DNA from: Bog-473 sp963782415
GTDB lineage: Bacteria > Actinomycetota > Acidimicrobiia > Acidimicrobiales > RAAP-2
Direction: 5' to 3'
Length of the DNA stretch: 64,000 nucleotides
Assembly (NCBI GenBank): GCA_963782415.1
Contig: CAWAJT010000007.1
Location: forward strand, 1 to 64,000
The notes under the pieces are model-generated. The model ran no database searches. It had not been told where the DNA came from and saw only the letters and a program-made list of their open reading frames with translations. A program made the position numbers and the translations under genes. Shown in pieces: positions 44,755-54,589 of the stretch (position 1 is its first letter; every line of letters begins with the position of its first letter).

Positions 44755-46324
44755 ATGGGCCGCCGGATCCGATGGCTCGGCGTCATCATGGTGGTCTGTC
44801 TGGGCCTCGTGATCGTCCAGTTGGTCAATATCCAGCTGGTCAAGGCCAAGCAGCTGCAAAGCTCGCCCTCCAACCCCCGCATCGCGTCCCAGCGGTACAT
44901 CAACCCGAGGGGGAACATCTATGCCGCCGACGGCACCGTGCTCGCCACCTCGGTACCGACGCCCGCCGGGACGAATACGACCCAATACCCCTACTCCTAC
45001 GTGCGCCAGTACCCCCAGGGCTCGCTCTATGCGGGCATCACGGGCTACGACTCCGCGCTGTACTACGGCACGTCGGGGATCGAGCAGGAATACGACTCCT
45101 TCCTCGGCGCGCATCTGGCACCGCCGCAGACGCTGAGCCAGTTGCTGTTCCGCCAGCAACAGCGGCGGACCACCGACAACGTCACGCTGACCGTCGAGCC
45201 CAAACTGCAACAGGCCGCCTGGGACGCACTGACGACCTTGCCGCCGGGAGCGAACAAGGACGGCGCGGTCGTCGTGCTGCAGCCCTCGACGGGGAACGTC
45301 CTGGCCATGGTGTCGAACCCCACCTACGACCCCAATCCGCTGGCCAGCACCTCGCTGCACGCGGAGCAGCTGGCGTGGTTGAGCTACAACCAGAAGGACC
45401 GCCAGGGCTTCCAGTACCTCCAACCGATCGCCACCGGCTATGCGTTCCCTCCCGGTTCGACCATGAAAGTGGTGACCAGCACGGCGGCCTACAACTTGAA
45501 ACCGGCCCTGGCCTCCTTCAATTACCCCGTGCAGCAGTGCCAGACCTTCGCCGACGCCGGGGGCTATCAGCTCTGCGACCAGTCCGGACCCTGCGGCGGG
45601 ATGATGACCCAGATGCTCCCGTTCTCGTGTGACCCCGGCTACGCCGAGCTGGGCGTGCAACTCGGGGTGCCGATCCTGACCAAGCAGTCCGAGCTGTTCG
45701 GGTACAACTCGGTGCCCGGGATCGACCTCCCCAACGTCACGAAGTCGACCTTCCCCGATCTGCCCCTCAATTCCCAGTCCCACCTCGCCCAGAGCGCCAT
45801 CGGCCAATTCGACGTCGCGGCGACGGCCCTCCAGAACGCCATGGTGGCGGCGGGCGTCGCCAACAAGGGCGTGCTGATGACCCCGCACCTCATGTCGTCT
45901 ATCCATGACTCCCAGGGCGCGCTCGGTGCAGACGTACACCCCGAAGGCAGCCTCCACGGTGGCGACCCCCGAGGCCGCCCAGCAGGTCACCGCCCTGATG
46001 GAGAGCGTGATCACCAGCCCGCAGGGCACGGCGGCCGGCGTCGGCTTCCCTTCGTACCTGTGTGCCGCGGTCAAGACCGGAACGGCGCAGACCGACAAGG
46101 CCACCGGGCGCACGGACACCTGGATGATCGGGTTCGCCCCGGCCAACAACCCCCAGGTGGCGGTGGCCGTGGTCGTGCCCCAGCAGGCGAACAGCTCGGA
46201 CGGGGCCCACGTCGCCGGCCCCATCATGAACCAGGTGCTCCAGGCGGCGGTGCCCCAGACGTCAGTGCAGCAGCCCTGCACGGTGCAGCCGGTGCCGACC
46301 TCCAGCTTCACCTCAGGGCCCTAG
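44755..46324 (+). CDS. pbpA: class B penicillin-binding protein (PbpA/FtsI-like), frame interrupted near 45925
   Basis: Short cytoplasmic tail, one helix (WLGVIMVVCLGLVIVQLVNI), then PBP dimer domain (INPRGNIYAADGTVLATS) and transpeptidase domain. Catalytic serine in PPGSTMK (SxxK), SCDPGYAEL near the SxN position, and KTGTAQT (KTG). The plain frame is lost at CTCGGTGCAG; removing one G continues VQTYTPKAASTVATPEAA through KTG to the stop at 46324. The uncorrected frame runs to 46413 as nonsense. Restored length about 522 residues. Cross-links peptidoglycan outside the membrane. The break in such a gene is almost surely a sequence error. Confidence 0.85.
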
Positions 46325-46383
46325 ACCCTCGTCCTCCTTCGACCTGGGCCTTCGCGAGCCCGCCGGGTGCGTCCGGGCGGGTA

Positions 46384-46411
46384 CAGTATCTGCATGTCTA
46401 CGCAGGTAGTT
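46384..46411. promoter_or_regulatory. leaderless promoter and possible ArsR operator
   Basis: CTGC (46390-46393) and GCAG (46402-46405) form an inverted repeat around the ATG at 46394, inside GTATCTGCATGTCTACGCAG. GTACAGTAT upstream is a plausible -10 for a transcript starting at the ATG. Binding here would block both promoter and start, fitting autorepression. Confidence 0.35.
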
Positions 46412-46714
46412 GAAAGCAGGGCCGGCGAGGAGTTCCACTCCGCCGTGGGCATGCTGAAGCTCCTGGCCGACGAGACGCGGCTCCGGGTCATCTGCGCCCT
46501 GCTGGAGGGGGAGCACCCGGTCAACGAGCTCGCCGAACTGGTCGGGGCGCAACCCGCCGCGGTCTCCCAGCACCTGGCGAAGCTCCGACTGGCCCGCCTG
46601 GTGCGGAGCCGTCGGGACGGGAATCGGATCTTCTACGTGCTCGATGACGCCCACGTTCGACGACTCGTCGAAGAAGTGCTCTCGCACGCCGACCACGTGA
46701 CGGCGCATGGCTGA
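46394..46714 (+). CDS. ArsR/SmtB-family metal-sensing repressor
   Basis: ATG 46394 (MSTQVVESRAG) is preferred; the frame is open to 46367. 106 residues, winged HTH (ELAELVGAQPAAVSQHLAKL, then RDGNRIFYVLD). The last helix carries DAH, ten residues, then HADH, exactly the alpha-5 metal site pattern DxH-x10-Hxx(E/H) of CzrA/SmtB zinc sensors. Stop overlaps the CDF start by eight bases, so it controls that exporter. Confidence 0.9.
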   Translation: MSTQVVESRAGEEFHSAVGMLKLLADETRLRVICALLEGEHPVNELAELVGAQPAAVSQHLAKLRLARLVRSRRDGNRIFYVLDDAHVRRLVEEVLSHADHVTAHG

Positions 46715-47651
46715 GGGGCACGGACAGGGCCACACACACGGCCACGACCATCATGGCGCGCAGCCGTCGGTGGACACCGACCGTCGCGCCCTCGTCACCG
46801 CGCTGATCCTGCTCGTTGCGTTCATGGTGTTCGAGGTCGGCGCCGCCGTCGCCTCGAACTCGCTCGTCCTGCTCGCCGACGCCGGGCACATGCTGGTCGA
46901 CGTCGGTGCCATCGCCGGCTCGCTGGTGGCCATCCGGTTGGCGGCCCGGCCCGAGACGGGCTCGCACACCTATGGGATGAAGCGCGCCGAGATCCTGGCC
47001 GCCGCCGGCAACGCCATCGCCCTCCTCATTGTGTCCGCACTCGTGACCTACGACGCCGTGGTCCGGTTGAGCCACCCGTCCTCGGTCGACGGCGCCGTCC
47101 TCATCGTCGTGGCGGCAGTCGGCGTGGGGGTCAACCTGGCCGCGACACTGACCATGGCCCGAGCCAACCGGCGCTCGCTCAACGTGGAAGGCGCATATCG
47201 GCACATCCTGACCGACCTCTACGGGTTCGCCGGCACGCTCATTGCGGGCATCGTGATCGTGCTCTGGAGCTTCGACCGGGCCGACGCCATCGCCTCCCTG
47301 GTCGTCGTGCTGCTGATGTTGAAGGCGGCGGTCGAGCTATTGCGGCCGGCCCTGCGCATTCTGTTGGAGGCGACCCCTGAGGACATCGACGTCGAAGAGG
47401 TGCGGCGGCACCTCATGGAGCTGCCGGAGGTGCAGTCGGTCCACGACCTGCACGCCTGGACGCTCACGTCGTCGCTGCCGATCCTGACGGCCCACGTGGT
47501 GGTCGCCGACGAGTGCTTCACGACCGGGGAGGCCGGGCGCGTCCTCGATCATCTTCAGGACTGCCTCTCGGGGCACTTCGACGTCGCGCACTCGACGCTG
47601 CAGTTCGAGTCGCCCGGTCATCTGGAGCATGAGCTCGGCGGGCACGCCTGA
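46707..47651 (+). CDS. cation diffusion facilitator (zinc-type) exporter
   Basis: 314 residues: His-rich N-terminus (GHGQGHTHGHDHHG), six helices, metal-site motifs HMLVD (helix 2) and HILTD (helix 5), and the C-terminal ferredoxin-like dimer domain (VQSVHDLHAWTLTSSLPILT). The HxxxD in helix 2 with His points to Zn or Zn/Cd/Co. Proton-coupled efflux from the cytoplasm, in one operon with its zinc-sensing repressor. Confidence 0.95.
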   Translation: MAEGHGQGHTHGHDHHGAQPSVDTDRRALVTALILLVAFMVFEVGAAVASNSLVLLADAGHMLVDVGAIAGSLVAIRLAARPETGSHTYGMKRAEILAAAGNAIALLIVSALVTYDAVVRLSHPSSVDGAVLIVVAAVGVGVNLAATLTMARANRRSLNVEGAYRHILTDLYGFAGTLIAGIVIVLWSFDRADAIASLVVVLLMLKAAVELLRPALRILLEATPEDIDVEEVRRHLMELPEVQSVHDLHAWTLTSSLPILTAHVVVADECFTTGEAGRVLDHLQDCLSGHFDVAHSTLQFESPGHLEHELGGHA

Positions 47652-47694
47652 GCCGGCGCCGATCGTCGAGCCTCGGCCCGCGCCCGGCGCCCGG

Positions 47695-48975
47695 TCAGCC
47701 CGCCGGCCGGTCGGGCGGCTCCAGCACCGCCACCAGCTCGACGTGTTCGGTCATCGGGAAGATGTCGAACGCACGCAGCCTCGCCAACCGCCAGCCACCG
47801 TCAAGCATGACGCGGAGATCCCGACCGAACGAAGAGGGCTCGCACGAGACGTAGATCACGGTCCGTACCGTCGGTGCATGCACCAGCAGTGCCGCCATGA
47901 CATCGGTCCCAGCACCTGCGCGGGCGGGGTCCAGCACGACGATGGCAGGTCGCCCGAGCGAGGACGCCACCAGAGCGGCCGTGACCTCTCCTTCGAGCAC
48001 CCGCAGGTTGGCCAAGGCGGCGCCGTTGTGCCGGGCGTCCGCACAGGCGCGGCCGTCACGCTCCACGGCGAGCACCGATCCGGTGGGGCCGACCGCTTCG
48101 GCCAGGGCGACGGAGAACAGCCCGGCGCCTGCGTACAGGTCCACGACCGACAACCCGGTGCAGTCGCCGGCAGCGGCCATGACCGCTTGGAGGAGCGCCG
48201 CCGCGGCGCCCGTGTGGACCTGCCAGAAGACGCCGGGAGAAATCCGGTAGGTGCGGGCGCCGACGGTGGCGTGCACGGCGCCCGGCGCCCGGCGGACCTC
48301 CCCGCCGACGACCAGGCCGGTTCCGAGGTCGGGCAGCCGCATGGACGCCCTGCGGCGCGGGGTCACCGCAACGACGGCCTCGGACGGGTCGGACCCCGTG
48401 GCCACCTCGAGCTCGGCGGCACCGGGCCACAGATGCGCCATGGCGCCGGTGGCGCTGACCCCGGGACTGGCGATGGGGCAGTCGTCGACATATTCGAGCC
48501 GGTGCGAGCGGTGGCGCCGGAAACCCACCGCACCCCGGCCGTCCACCGCCAGCCGCACCCGGCTGCGCCAGCCGAGCCCGTCCTCGTCACCGGTAACCGG
48601 CTCGACCTCGATGTTGACATCGACCTCGCGGTCGAGTCCGGCCAGCCGCTGCAGCTGCTCGGCGATGCGAAAGGCCTTGAGGCGCCGCTGGGCCTCCAAC
48701 GCCACGTGCTGGAAGTCGCACCCGCCGCAGCGTCCGGGCCCGCTGTGGGGGCACGGGGGCCCAACGCGGTCAGGGGAGGCGGTGAGGATCTCGATGGCGT
48801 CCGCCCGCATGTAGGAGGTCGTCTCGCCGGTGACCAGGGCCCGCACGCGCTCACCGGGCAGGGTGTGGCGGACGAACACGACCTTGCCGTCAGGTGCCCG
48901 CCCGACGCAGCCACCCCCGGCGGCAACGGGTCCCACGTCGAGCTCTACGAAGGCCGGGGTCTCAGCGCTGGCCAT
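47695..48975 (-). CDS. TrmA/RlmD-family RNA (uracil-5)-methyltransferase
   Basis: ATG 48975 (MASAETPAF) chosen because the TRAM domain begins there; the frame is open to 49092. 426 residues: TRAM (FVELDVGPVAAGGGCVGRAP), Fe-S cysteines CPHSGPGRCGGCDFQHV plus a later Cys (DDCPIAS), SAM motif VDLYAGAGLFSVALAEAVG, and catalytic Cys in YVSCEPSSFGRDL. Methylates U in 23S rRNA or tRNA; which site cannot be told. Confidence 0.9.
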   Translation of the reverse strand: MASAETPAFVELDVGPVAAGGGCVGRAPDGKVVFVRHTLPGERVRALVTGETTSYMRADAIEILTASPDRVGPPCPHSGPGRCGGCDFQHVALEAQRRLKAFRIAEQLQRLAGLDREVDVNIEVEPVTGDEDGLGWRSRVRLAVDGRGAVGFRRHRSHRLEYVDDCPIASPGVSATGAMAHLWPGAAELEVATGSDPSEAVVAVTPRRRASMRLPDLGTGLVVGGEVRRAPGAVHATVGARTYRISPGVFWQVHTGAAAALLQAVMAAAGDCTGLSVVDLYAGAGLFSVALAEAVGPTGSVLAVERDGRACADARHNGAALANLRVLEGEVTAALVASSLGRPAIVVLDPARAGAGTDVMAALLVHAPTVRTVIYVSCEPSSFGRDLRVMLDGGWRLARLRAFDIFPMTEHVELVAVLEPPDRPAG

Positions 48976-49090
48976 GGCTGGTGAGCGTAGGACGGCGAAA
49001 GTGGTCACAATTCCTCTCCGGGCTGTCGATCCGGGCGATCGCCGATCGTCGTAGGTGCGAAACCAACCCGAACCAGGAGGACACGACACC

Positions 49091-49438
49091 ATGCGCTACC
49101 TGTTGTTGATTGCGATCGACGAGAGCCAGATGCAGCGAGCCACCGCCGAGCAGGCCGAGACCATGACGAACGCCTACGCCGAGTTCGGCAAGTCGATGGC
49201 CGAGCGCGGCGTGCTGCAGGGCGGCGAGCGGCTGTACCCCACGACCGACGCCACCACCGTGCGTGTCCGCAACGGTGAGCTCCTCACGACCGACGGGCCC
49301 TTCGCCGAGACCAAGGAGCAGCTCGCCGGCTACTACGTCGTCGACTGCAAGGACCTGGACGAGGCGATTGAGGTGGCCTCGAAGATCCCCGGTGCCCAGA
49401 CCGGCGGCATCGAAGTGAGGCCGATCTGGGAGATGTGA
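49091..49438 (+). CDS. DGPF/YCII-domain protein
   Basis: ATG 49091 behind AGGAGG (49076-49081). 115 residues of YCII-like ferredoxin fold with the diagnostic LLTTDGPFAETKEQLAGYYV and IEVRPIWEM. DGPF proteins are the standard partner of ECF42 sigma factors, which is exactly what follows, coupled by GTGA. Their biochemical role is unknown. Confidence 0.9.
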   Translation: MRYLLLIAIDESQMQRATAEQAETMTNAYAEFGKSMAERGVLQGGERLYPTTDATTVRVRNGELLTTDGPFAETKEQLAGYYVVDCKDLDEAIEVASKIPGAQTGGIEVRPIWEM

Positions 49439-50685
49439 CTCCCGCTGTCGAGGCTGCCGTGGCGGCGGCCTTCCGCTCCGAGTGGGGACGGGTCGTGGCG
49501 ACCCTGGTCCGCGTGACCGGTGACTGGGACCTGGCCGAGGAGTGCGCGCAGGATGCCTTCGCGACGGCGCTGGAGCGCTGGCCCCGTGACGGCGTTCCGC
49601 GCCGCCCCGGCGCATGGCTCACGACGGTGGCCCGCCACCGCGCCGTGGATCGTCTGCGGCGCGACCGCTCGGGGGTGGCGAAGACGCGGGAGGCCGCGGT
49701 CATGACACACGGTGGCGAGGACGAAGCGCAGCGGGAGGTGGGCGAGGATCACGACGGGGCCGAGGTGCCCGACGACCGGCTGCGCCTGATGTTCACGTGC
49801 TGTCACCCTGCCCTGTCGTTCGAGGCGCAGGTGGCGTTGACGCTGCGCACGCTGGCGGGCATGACGACGAGCGAGATCGCCCGGGCCTTCCTCGTACCCG
49901 AGGCGACCATGGCCCAGCGTCTGGTCCGGGCCAAGCGCAAGATCCGCCACGCCGCGATCCCCTTCGTGGTGCCGCCCGCCCACCAGCTGGTCGAGCGCAC
50001 CGCCGCGGTACTCGCCGTGGTGTACCTGCTCTTCAACGAGGGCTACTCGGCGAGCTCCGGCGCGGATCTGGTCCGCCGCGGCCTGACCGCCGAAGCGATA
50101 CGGCTCGACCGCGTGCTGTGCACCTTGATGCCCGACGAGCCCGAGGCGCTCGGGCTGCTCGCGTTGATGCTGTTCCACGATGCCCGCAGTGCGTCGCGCC
50201 TCGACGAGCACGGCGACCTGGTGGTCCTGTCCGAACAGGATCGCACCCGCTGGGACAGGGCCGAGATCGCCGAGGGACGGGCGCGGCTCGAGGCGGCGGC
50301 CCGGCTCGAGCGCCCGGGACCGTTCCAGCTGCAGGCCGCCATCGCGGCGTGCCACGTCAGCGACCACGGTACGGACTGGGCGCGGATCGCCGATCTGTAC
50401 GGCCACCTCCACGCCATGACGCCCTCGGCGGTGATCGCGTTGAATCGTGCGGTGGCCGTGTCCATGTGCGACGGTCCCGAGGCGGGACTGGCCCTCGTCG
50501 ACGCCATCGACCGCGGAGGGGAGCTGGGCGGGTACCACCTGCTGCCGGCGGCGCGCGCCGACATGCTGCGTCGACTGGGCCGCCGTGGGGAGGCCGCCGA
50601 GGCCTACCGCCGGGCCCATGATCTGGCGGGGACCGACGCTGAGCGGCGCTACCTGGAGCGACGAATGCACGAGGTGACGGCGTAG
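49435..50685 (+). CDS. ECF42-type sigma factor with C-terminal TPR-like domain
   Basis: GTG in a GTGA overlap with the DGPF gene. 416 residues: sigma2 (WDLAEECAQDAFATALERWP, TVARHRAVDRLRRD), sigma4 (LTLRTLAGMTTSEIARAFLV, PEATMAQRLVRAKRKIR) and a long C-terminal extension (NEGYSASSGADLVRRGLTAE to EAAEAYRRAHDLAG) typical of ECF42. No anti-sigma factor adjacent; the extension is thought to control activity in this group. Confidence 0.95.
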   Translation: MTPAVEAAVAAAFRSEWGRVVATLVRVTGDWDLAEECAQDAFATALERWPRDGVPRRPGAWLTTVARHRAVDRLRRDRSGVAKTREAAVMTHGGEDEAQREVGEDHDGAEVPDDRLRLMFTCCHPALSFEAQVALTLRTLAGMTTSEIARAFLVPEATMAQRLVRAKRKIRHAAIPFVVPPAHQLVERTAAVLAVVYLLFNEGYSASSGADLVRRGLTAEAIRLDRVLCTLMPDEPEALGLLALMLFHDARSASRLDEHGDLVVLSEQDRTRWDRAEIAEGRARLEAAARLERPGPFQLQAAIAACHVSDHGTDWARIADLYGHLHAMTPSAVIALNRAVAVSMCDGPEAGLALVDAIDRGGELGGYHLLPAARADMLRRLGRRGEAAEAYRRAHDLAGTDAERRYLERRMHEVTA

Positions 50686-50811
50686 ACCCTCAGACCTCGC
50701 CGGATCGGCCCAGGTCCCGGTTTGACAGGCTCGGGTGCCGTTGCAATCGTCTCGCCCGGACCTCCGCCCGCCGGCGGTCGGTTCCCGACGAGCGCGAGAG
50801 GACGGCCCGAC

Positions 50812-51715
50812 ATGCTGCAGGATCGAGTGGCGATCATCACGGGAGCGGGGCGGGGCATCGGCCGCGAACACGCACTGCTCTTCGCCTCGCTGGGGGCCAA
50901 GGTCGTCGTCAACGACCTGGGGGGTGCCGTTGACGGATCGGGATCGGACGTCTCCGCCGCGGCAGTCGGTGGTGGACGAGATCACGGCCGCCGGCGGACG
51001 GGCCGTGGCCAACACGGACAGCGTGAGCTCGTTCGACGGGGCCAAGGCGATGGTGGACCAGGCGGTCTCGTCCTTCGGCGACCTGCACGTCGTCGTCAAC
51101 AACGCGGGGATCCTGCGCGACCGGATGCTGGTCTCCATGAGCGAGCAGGAATTCGACGACGTGATCGCCGTGCACCTGAAGGGCACCTTCAACCTGACCC
51201 GCCACGCGGCCGATGTGTGGCGCGATGCCGCCAAGGCGGGCACCACCACGGACCGGGCCATTGTCAACACGAGCTCGGGCGCCGGCCTGCACGGGAACGT
51301 GGGGCAGACGAACTACTCGGCCGCCAAGGCCGGCATCGCCGCCATGACTGTCGTCAACGCCATGGAGCTGAAGCGCTACGGCGTGCGCGCCAACTGCATC
51401 GCACCCGTGGCCCGGACGCGGCTCACCATGCAGACACCGGGGATGGGGGAGTCGATGCAGCAGCACCTCTTCGACCCCGAGAACGTCTCGCCGTTGGTCG
51501 CCGTCCTGGCGGCCGAGACCTGCCCGTTCAGCGGTCAGGTCTTCAGCGTGTACGGCGGGTCGGTCGGCATCTACGCAGGCTGGTCCATTGCGGACTCGGT
51601 CGACACCGACGACCGTTGGACGGCCGAGAGCCTGGCCGTCGCCATGGACAAGCTGCCCCGCACGGTCGAGGTCAACAGCCAGATCGCGGAGCTCGGCAAG
51701 CATATGGGCCGCTGA
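50812..51715 (+). CDS. short-chain dehydrogenase (hydroxyacyl-CoA-type SDR), frame interrupted near 50960
   Basis: ATG 50812 (MLQDRVAIITGAGRGIGREH). NAD-binding TGAGRGIG, acidic VVNDLGG, NNAG, catalytic Ser (IVNTSSGAGLHG) and YSAAK. Removing one G from GCCGCGGCAG restores SAAQSVVDEITAAGGRAVAN; otherwise the frame is nonsense to 51741. About 300 residues restored. The sequence resembles the SDR domain of 17-beta-HSD4/3-hydroxyacyl-CoA dehydrogenases. It lies before a Baeyer-Villiger monooxygenase, suggesting ketone or steroid breakdown. Confidence 0.85.
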
Positions 51716-51750
51716 CGCCCACGCCGGGTCCGGCTGCGTAGGCTCGTCCC

Positions 51751-53670
51751 ATGGGTGGGGCCGAGGCCGGAGCGACAGGGGCGGTCGACGCGGCGACACG
51801 GTTGCCGGCGGCGTTCGCCTCCGCCGACGTCCACCCGTTGCTCTGTGCTGTTGCCCACAAGACGGGTGACCTCTCGTTGCTGGCAGACGCCTGGGCGCCC
51901 GACCAGACCCAGCTCCTGGTGCCGGGGCGTGGGCTGACCGACGAACAGGAGGCCGCGGCGCGCGCCGCGGCGGTTGCCGCCCTGGCGTCGCACACCGAGG
52001 CGGATCGTCGCGACCACGCGCTGACCTCCGAGGAGCGGCGGCGGATCTTCGCGTTCTTGGTGGGCAGTGGTGCCGAAGAGCACTGGGACGGCTTCTTGAC
52101 CGAGGAGCTGGCGCTCGACGGGACCGATCCGCGCCGACCCAGCTGGAGTGCGGCGGAGGTGGGAACCGCGTTCCGGTGCGCCGTGGTGGGCGCCGGCGCC
52201 TCGGGCCTGGCGGCGGCGCACCGGCTGCGTCAGGCCGGCATTGCAGTCACGGTGTTCGAGAAGAACGGTGACGTCGGGGGCACGTGGCTGGAGAACGTGT
52301 ACCCGGGCTGTCGTGTCGACGTGCCCAACCAGCTCTACAGCTTCTCGTTCGCCCAGACCAACGACTGGGTCTCGCGCTTCTCGGCCCAGCCCGACCTCTT
52401 GGCCTACCTCCAGTCGACGGCCAAGGACCTGGACCTCGGCGGGTGCATCCGCTTCCACAGCGAGGTGACCGAGGCCCGTTTCGACGACGCCACCGGACAC
52501 TGGGCGGTGACCGTGCGGGGCGCCGACGGCTCGGAGTCAGTCGAGGAGGTCGACGGGATCGTCTGCGCGGTGGGCCAACTCAACCGCCCGTCGTTCCCGG
52601 CCATTGCCGGCCGGGAGCAGTTCGCGGGGCCGTCGTTCCACTCGGCGGCCTGGGACGACTCGGTGGAACTGGCGGGACGCCGGGTGGCGGTGGTCGGGAC
52701 GGGCGCCAGCGCAGCCCAGTTCGTCCCGTGTCTGGTGGGGGAGGTGTCCCACCTCGACGTCTATCAGCGGACCCCGCCGTGGCTGTTGCCGACCGACAAC
52801 TACGGCGACCCCTTCCCACCCGAGTTCCACGACCTGGTGCGCCTGCTCCCGAACTACGGGCGCTGGGACCGGGTGTGGCAGTTCTGGCTCATGCACGAAG
52901 GGCTGCTGGCCGCCGCCCGGGTCGACCCGGCCTGGGACGAGCACACCGAGGCCGTGAGCGCCGCGAACGACTTCGTCCGTTCCATGCTGCTCGATGTGCT
53001 GCGGGCCCAGGTCGACGACGACGCGCTGTACGAGAAGATGGTGCCGCACTTCCCGCCCTTCGCCAAGCGGGCGCTGCGCGACGACGGACGGTGGGCCGCG
53101 GCCATGCGCCGGGCCGACGTCGAGCTGGTCACGACGCCCATCGAGTCGGTCACCCCGCACGGTGTGCGCACCGAGGACGGGGTGACGAGACCGGCAGACG
53201 TCCTGATTTACGGAACCGGCTTTCGCGCCTCGGATTTCGTCGCTCCCATGCGGGTCTTCGGATCGGGCGGCGCGGAGCTCAGTGAGGAGTGGGGCGGCGA
53301 CGCCCAGGCCTACCTCGGCATGACCGTGCCGGGGTTCCCGAACTTCTTCCTCCTCTACGGGCCGAACACCAACCTCGTCATCAACGGCAGCATTCTCATC
53401 ATGGTCGAGTGCCAGGTGCGCTACGCCGTCGAGGCCATCGGCGCTGTCCTGCGGGCGGGTCATCGCACCATGTCGTGCCGGCGCGACGTGTACGAGCGCT
53501 ACGGCCGCGACATGCAGGAGGGCAACGCCGCCATGGTGTGGGGCGTCGCCGATGTCCCCACCTGGTATCGCAACGCGCGGGGACGGGTCACGCAGAACTG
53601 GCCCTTCGATCTCCACACCTACTGGGACCGCACCCGCCAACCCGACCTCGACGACTACGACCTGGCCTGA
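51751..53670 (+). CDS. FAD-dependent Baeyer-Villiger-type monooxygenase
   Basis: 639 residues. About 140 extra N-terminal residues, then FAD motif VVGAGASGLAAAHRL, GGTWLENVYPGCRVD, the BVMO fingerprint FAGPSFHSAAWDDSVELAGR (FxGxxxHxxxW), second dinucleotide motif VAVVGTGASAAQFVP, and the late GFPNFFLLYGPNTN. Inserts oxygen next to a ketone to give an ester, using NADPH and O2. An esterase of the HSL type follows 20 bases downstream, which would open such an ester. Confidence 0.95.
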   Translation: MGGAEAGATGAVDAATRLPAAFASADVHPLLCAVAHKTGDLSLLADAWAPDQTQLLVPGRGLTDEQEAAARAAAVAALASHTEADRRDHALTSEERRRIFAFLVGSGAEEHWDGFLTEELALDGTDPRRPSWSAAEVGTAFRCAVVGAGASGLAAAHRLRQAGIAVTVFEKNGDVGGTWLENVYPGCRVDVPNQLYSFSFAQTNDWVSRFSAQPDLLAYLQSTAKDLDLGGCIRFHSEVTEARFDDATGHWAVTVRGADGSESVEEVDGIVCAVGQLNRPSFPAIAGREQFAGPSFHSAAWDDSVELAGRRVAVVGTGASAAQFVPCLVGEVSHLDVYQRTPPWLLPTDNYGDPFPPEFHDLVRLLPNYGRWDRVWQFWLMHEGLLAAARVDPAWDEHTEAVSAANDFVRSMLLDVLRAQVDDDALYEKMVPHFPPFAKRALRDDGRWAAAMRRADVELVTTPIESVTPHGVRTEDGVTRPADVLIYGTGFRASDFVAPMRVFGSGGAELSEEWGGDAQAYLGMTVPGFPNFFLLYGPNTNLVINGSILIMVECQVRYAVEAIGAVLRAGHRTMSCRRDVYERYGRDMQEGNAAMVWGVADVPTWYRNARGRVTQNWPFDLHTYWDRTRQPDLDDYDLA

Positions 53671-53689
53671 GGCGGCCGCGCCCGGAGCC

Positions 53690-54586
53690 GTGCCCAGCCG
53701 CCAGCTGACCGAGATCCTCGCGCTCGTCCCGCCCGATTTCGCCGATCCGGAAGCGGACTACCGGGCGGTGCGGGCGATGCTGGCGCCCTTCCACGGTCAC
53801 CCGGTGCCGGCGCACGTGCGGGTGACCGAGGCGGAGCTCGGAGGGGTGCACTGCGCCTGGTACGAGGACACGCGCCGGTCGCGCCCGGAGCGCACGGTGT
53901 TCCACTGTCACGGCGGCGGCCTCGTCTCGTGTCCGCTCGACGACTATCACTTCTACGGGGCCATGCTCGCCGAGCAACTCGAGGCCCGCGTCGTCATGGC
54001 GGACTACCGCCTGGCGCCGGAGCACCCGTTTCCGGCGGCGCACGACGACTGCGCCGCCGCCTACGGCGGGCTGGTGGCCGAGGGGGGCGGAGTCGACCCG
54101 TCCCATCTCGTCGTGAGCGGGGACTCGTGCGGTGGCCTTCTCGGGCTCGGCACCGTCCTGACGGCGCGCGACGTGGGGCTGGCACTGCCGGCCTGCTTCG
54201 TGTCCATTTCGGGTTGGTTCGACCTCGCCGTGGCCGAGGAGAACCCCGAGCACGTCCGCGACCCGTTCCTCACCGCAGCCTGGGTGCGCAACCGCGGCCG
54301 GGACTACGCCGCCGGGCAGTTGGGCCTCGACGATCGGCGCCTGTCGCCGGCAAAGGCGGACCTGGCCGGCCTGCCGCCGCTCTACCTCCCGGTCGGGCAG
54401 CACGACACGCTGCGCCCCGGTACCGAGACGTTGGCCCGGTCGGCGTCGCAGGCGGGTGTCGCGGTCACGGCCGAGTCGTGGCCCGGCATGGTGCACGGGT
54501 GGCAGGGACTGGTCTCGGCCGGGGTGCCCGAGGCAGCGGCCGCGTTCGCCCGCCTGCGCGCGTACCTCGACGCCGTCGGCGCGTGA
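53690..54586 (+). CDS. HSL-family esterase/lipase
   Basis: GTG 53690 with GGAG three bases before; the frame is open to 53552. 298 residues: oxyanion HGGG (FHCHGGGLVSCPLDDY), LAPEHPFPAAHDDCAAAY, nucleophile elbow GDSCGG, acid in VGQHDTL and base His in GMVHGW. Hydrolyses esters of small alcohols or lactones. Probably completes the oxidation of ketones by the upstream monooxygenase; that link is inference from gene order. Confidence 0.9.
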   Translation: MPSRQLTEILALVPPDFADPEADYRAVRAMLAPFHGHPVPAHVRVTEAELGGVHCAWYEDTRRSRPERTVFHCHGGGLVSCPLDDYHFYGAMLAEQLEARVVMADYRLAPEHPFPAAHDDCAAAYGGLVAEGGGVDPSHLVVSGDSCGGLLGLGTVLTARDVGLALPACFVSISGWFDLAVAEENPEHVRDPFLTAAWVRNRGRDYAAGQLGLDDRRLSPAKADLAGLPPLYLPVGQHDTLRPGTETLARSASQAGVAVTAESWPGMVHGWQGLVSAGVPEAAAAFARLRAYLDAVGA

Positions 54587-54589
54587 GGT

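Noticed and set aside
44410..46311. 633-codon minus-strand frame opposite the PBP
   Set aside because: Antisense of a clear PBP with catalytic motifs; composition typical of high-GC shadows.
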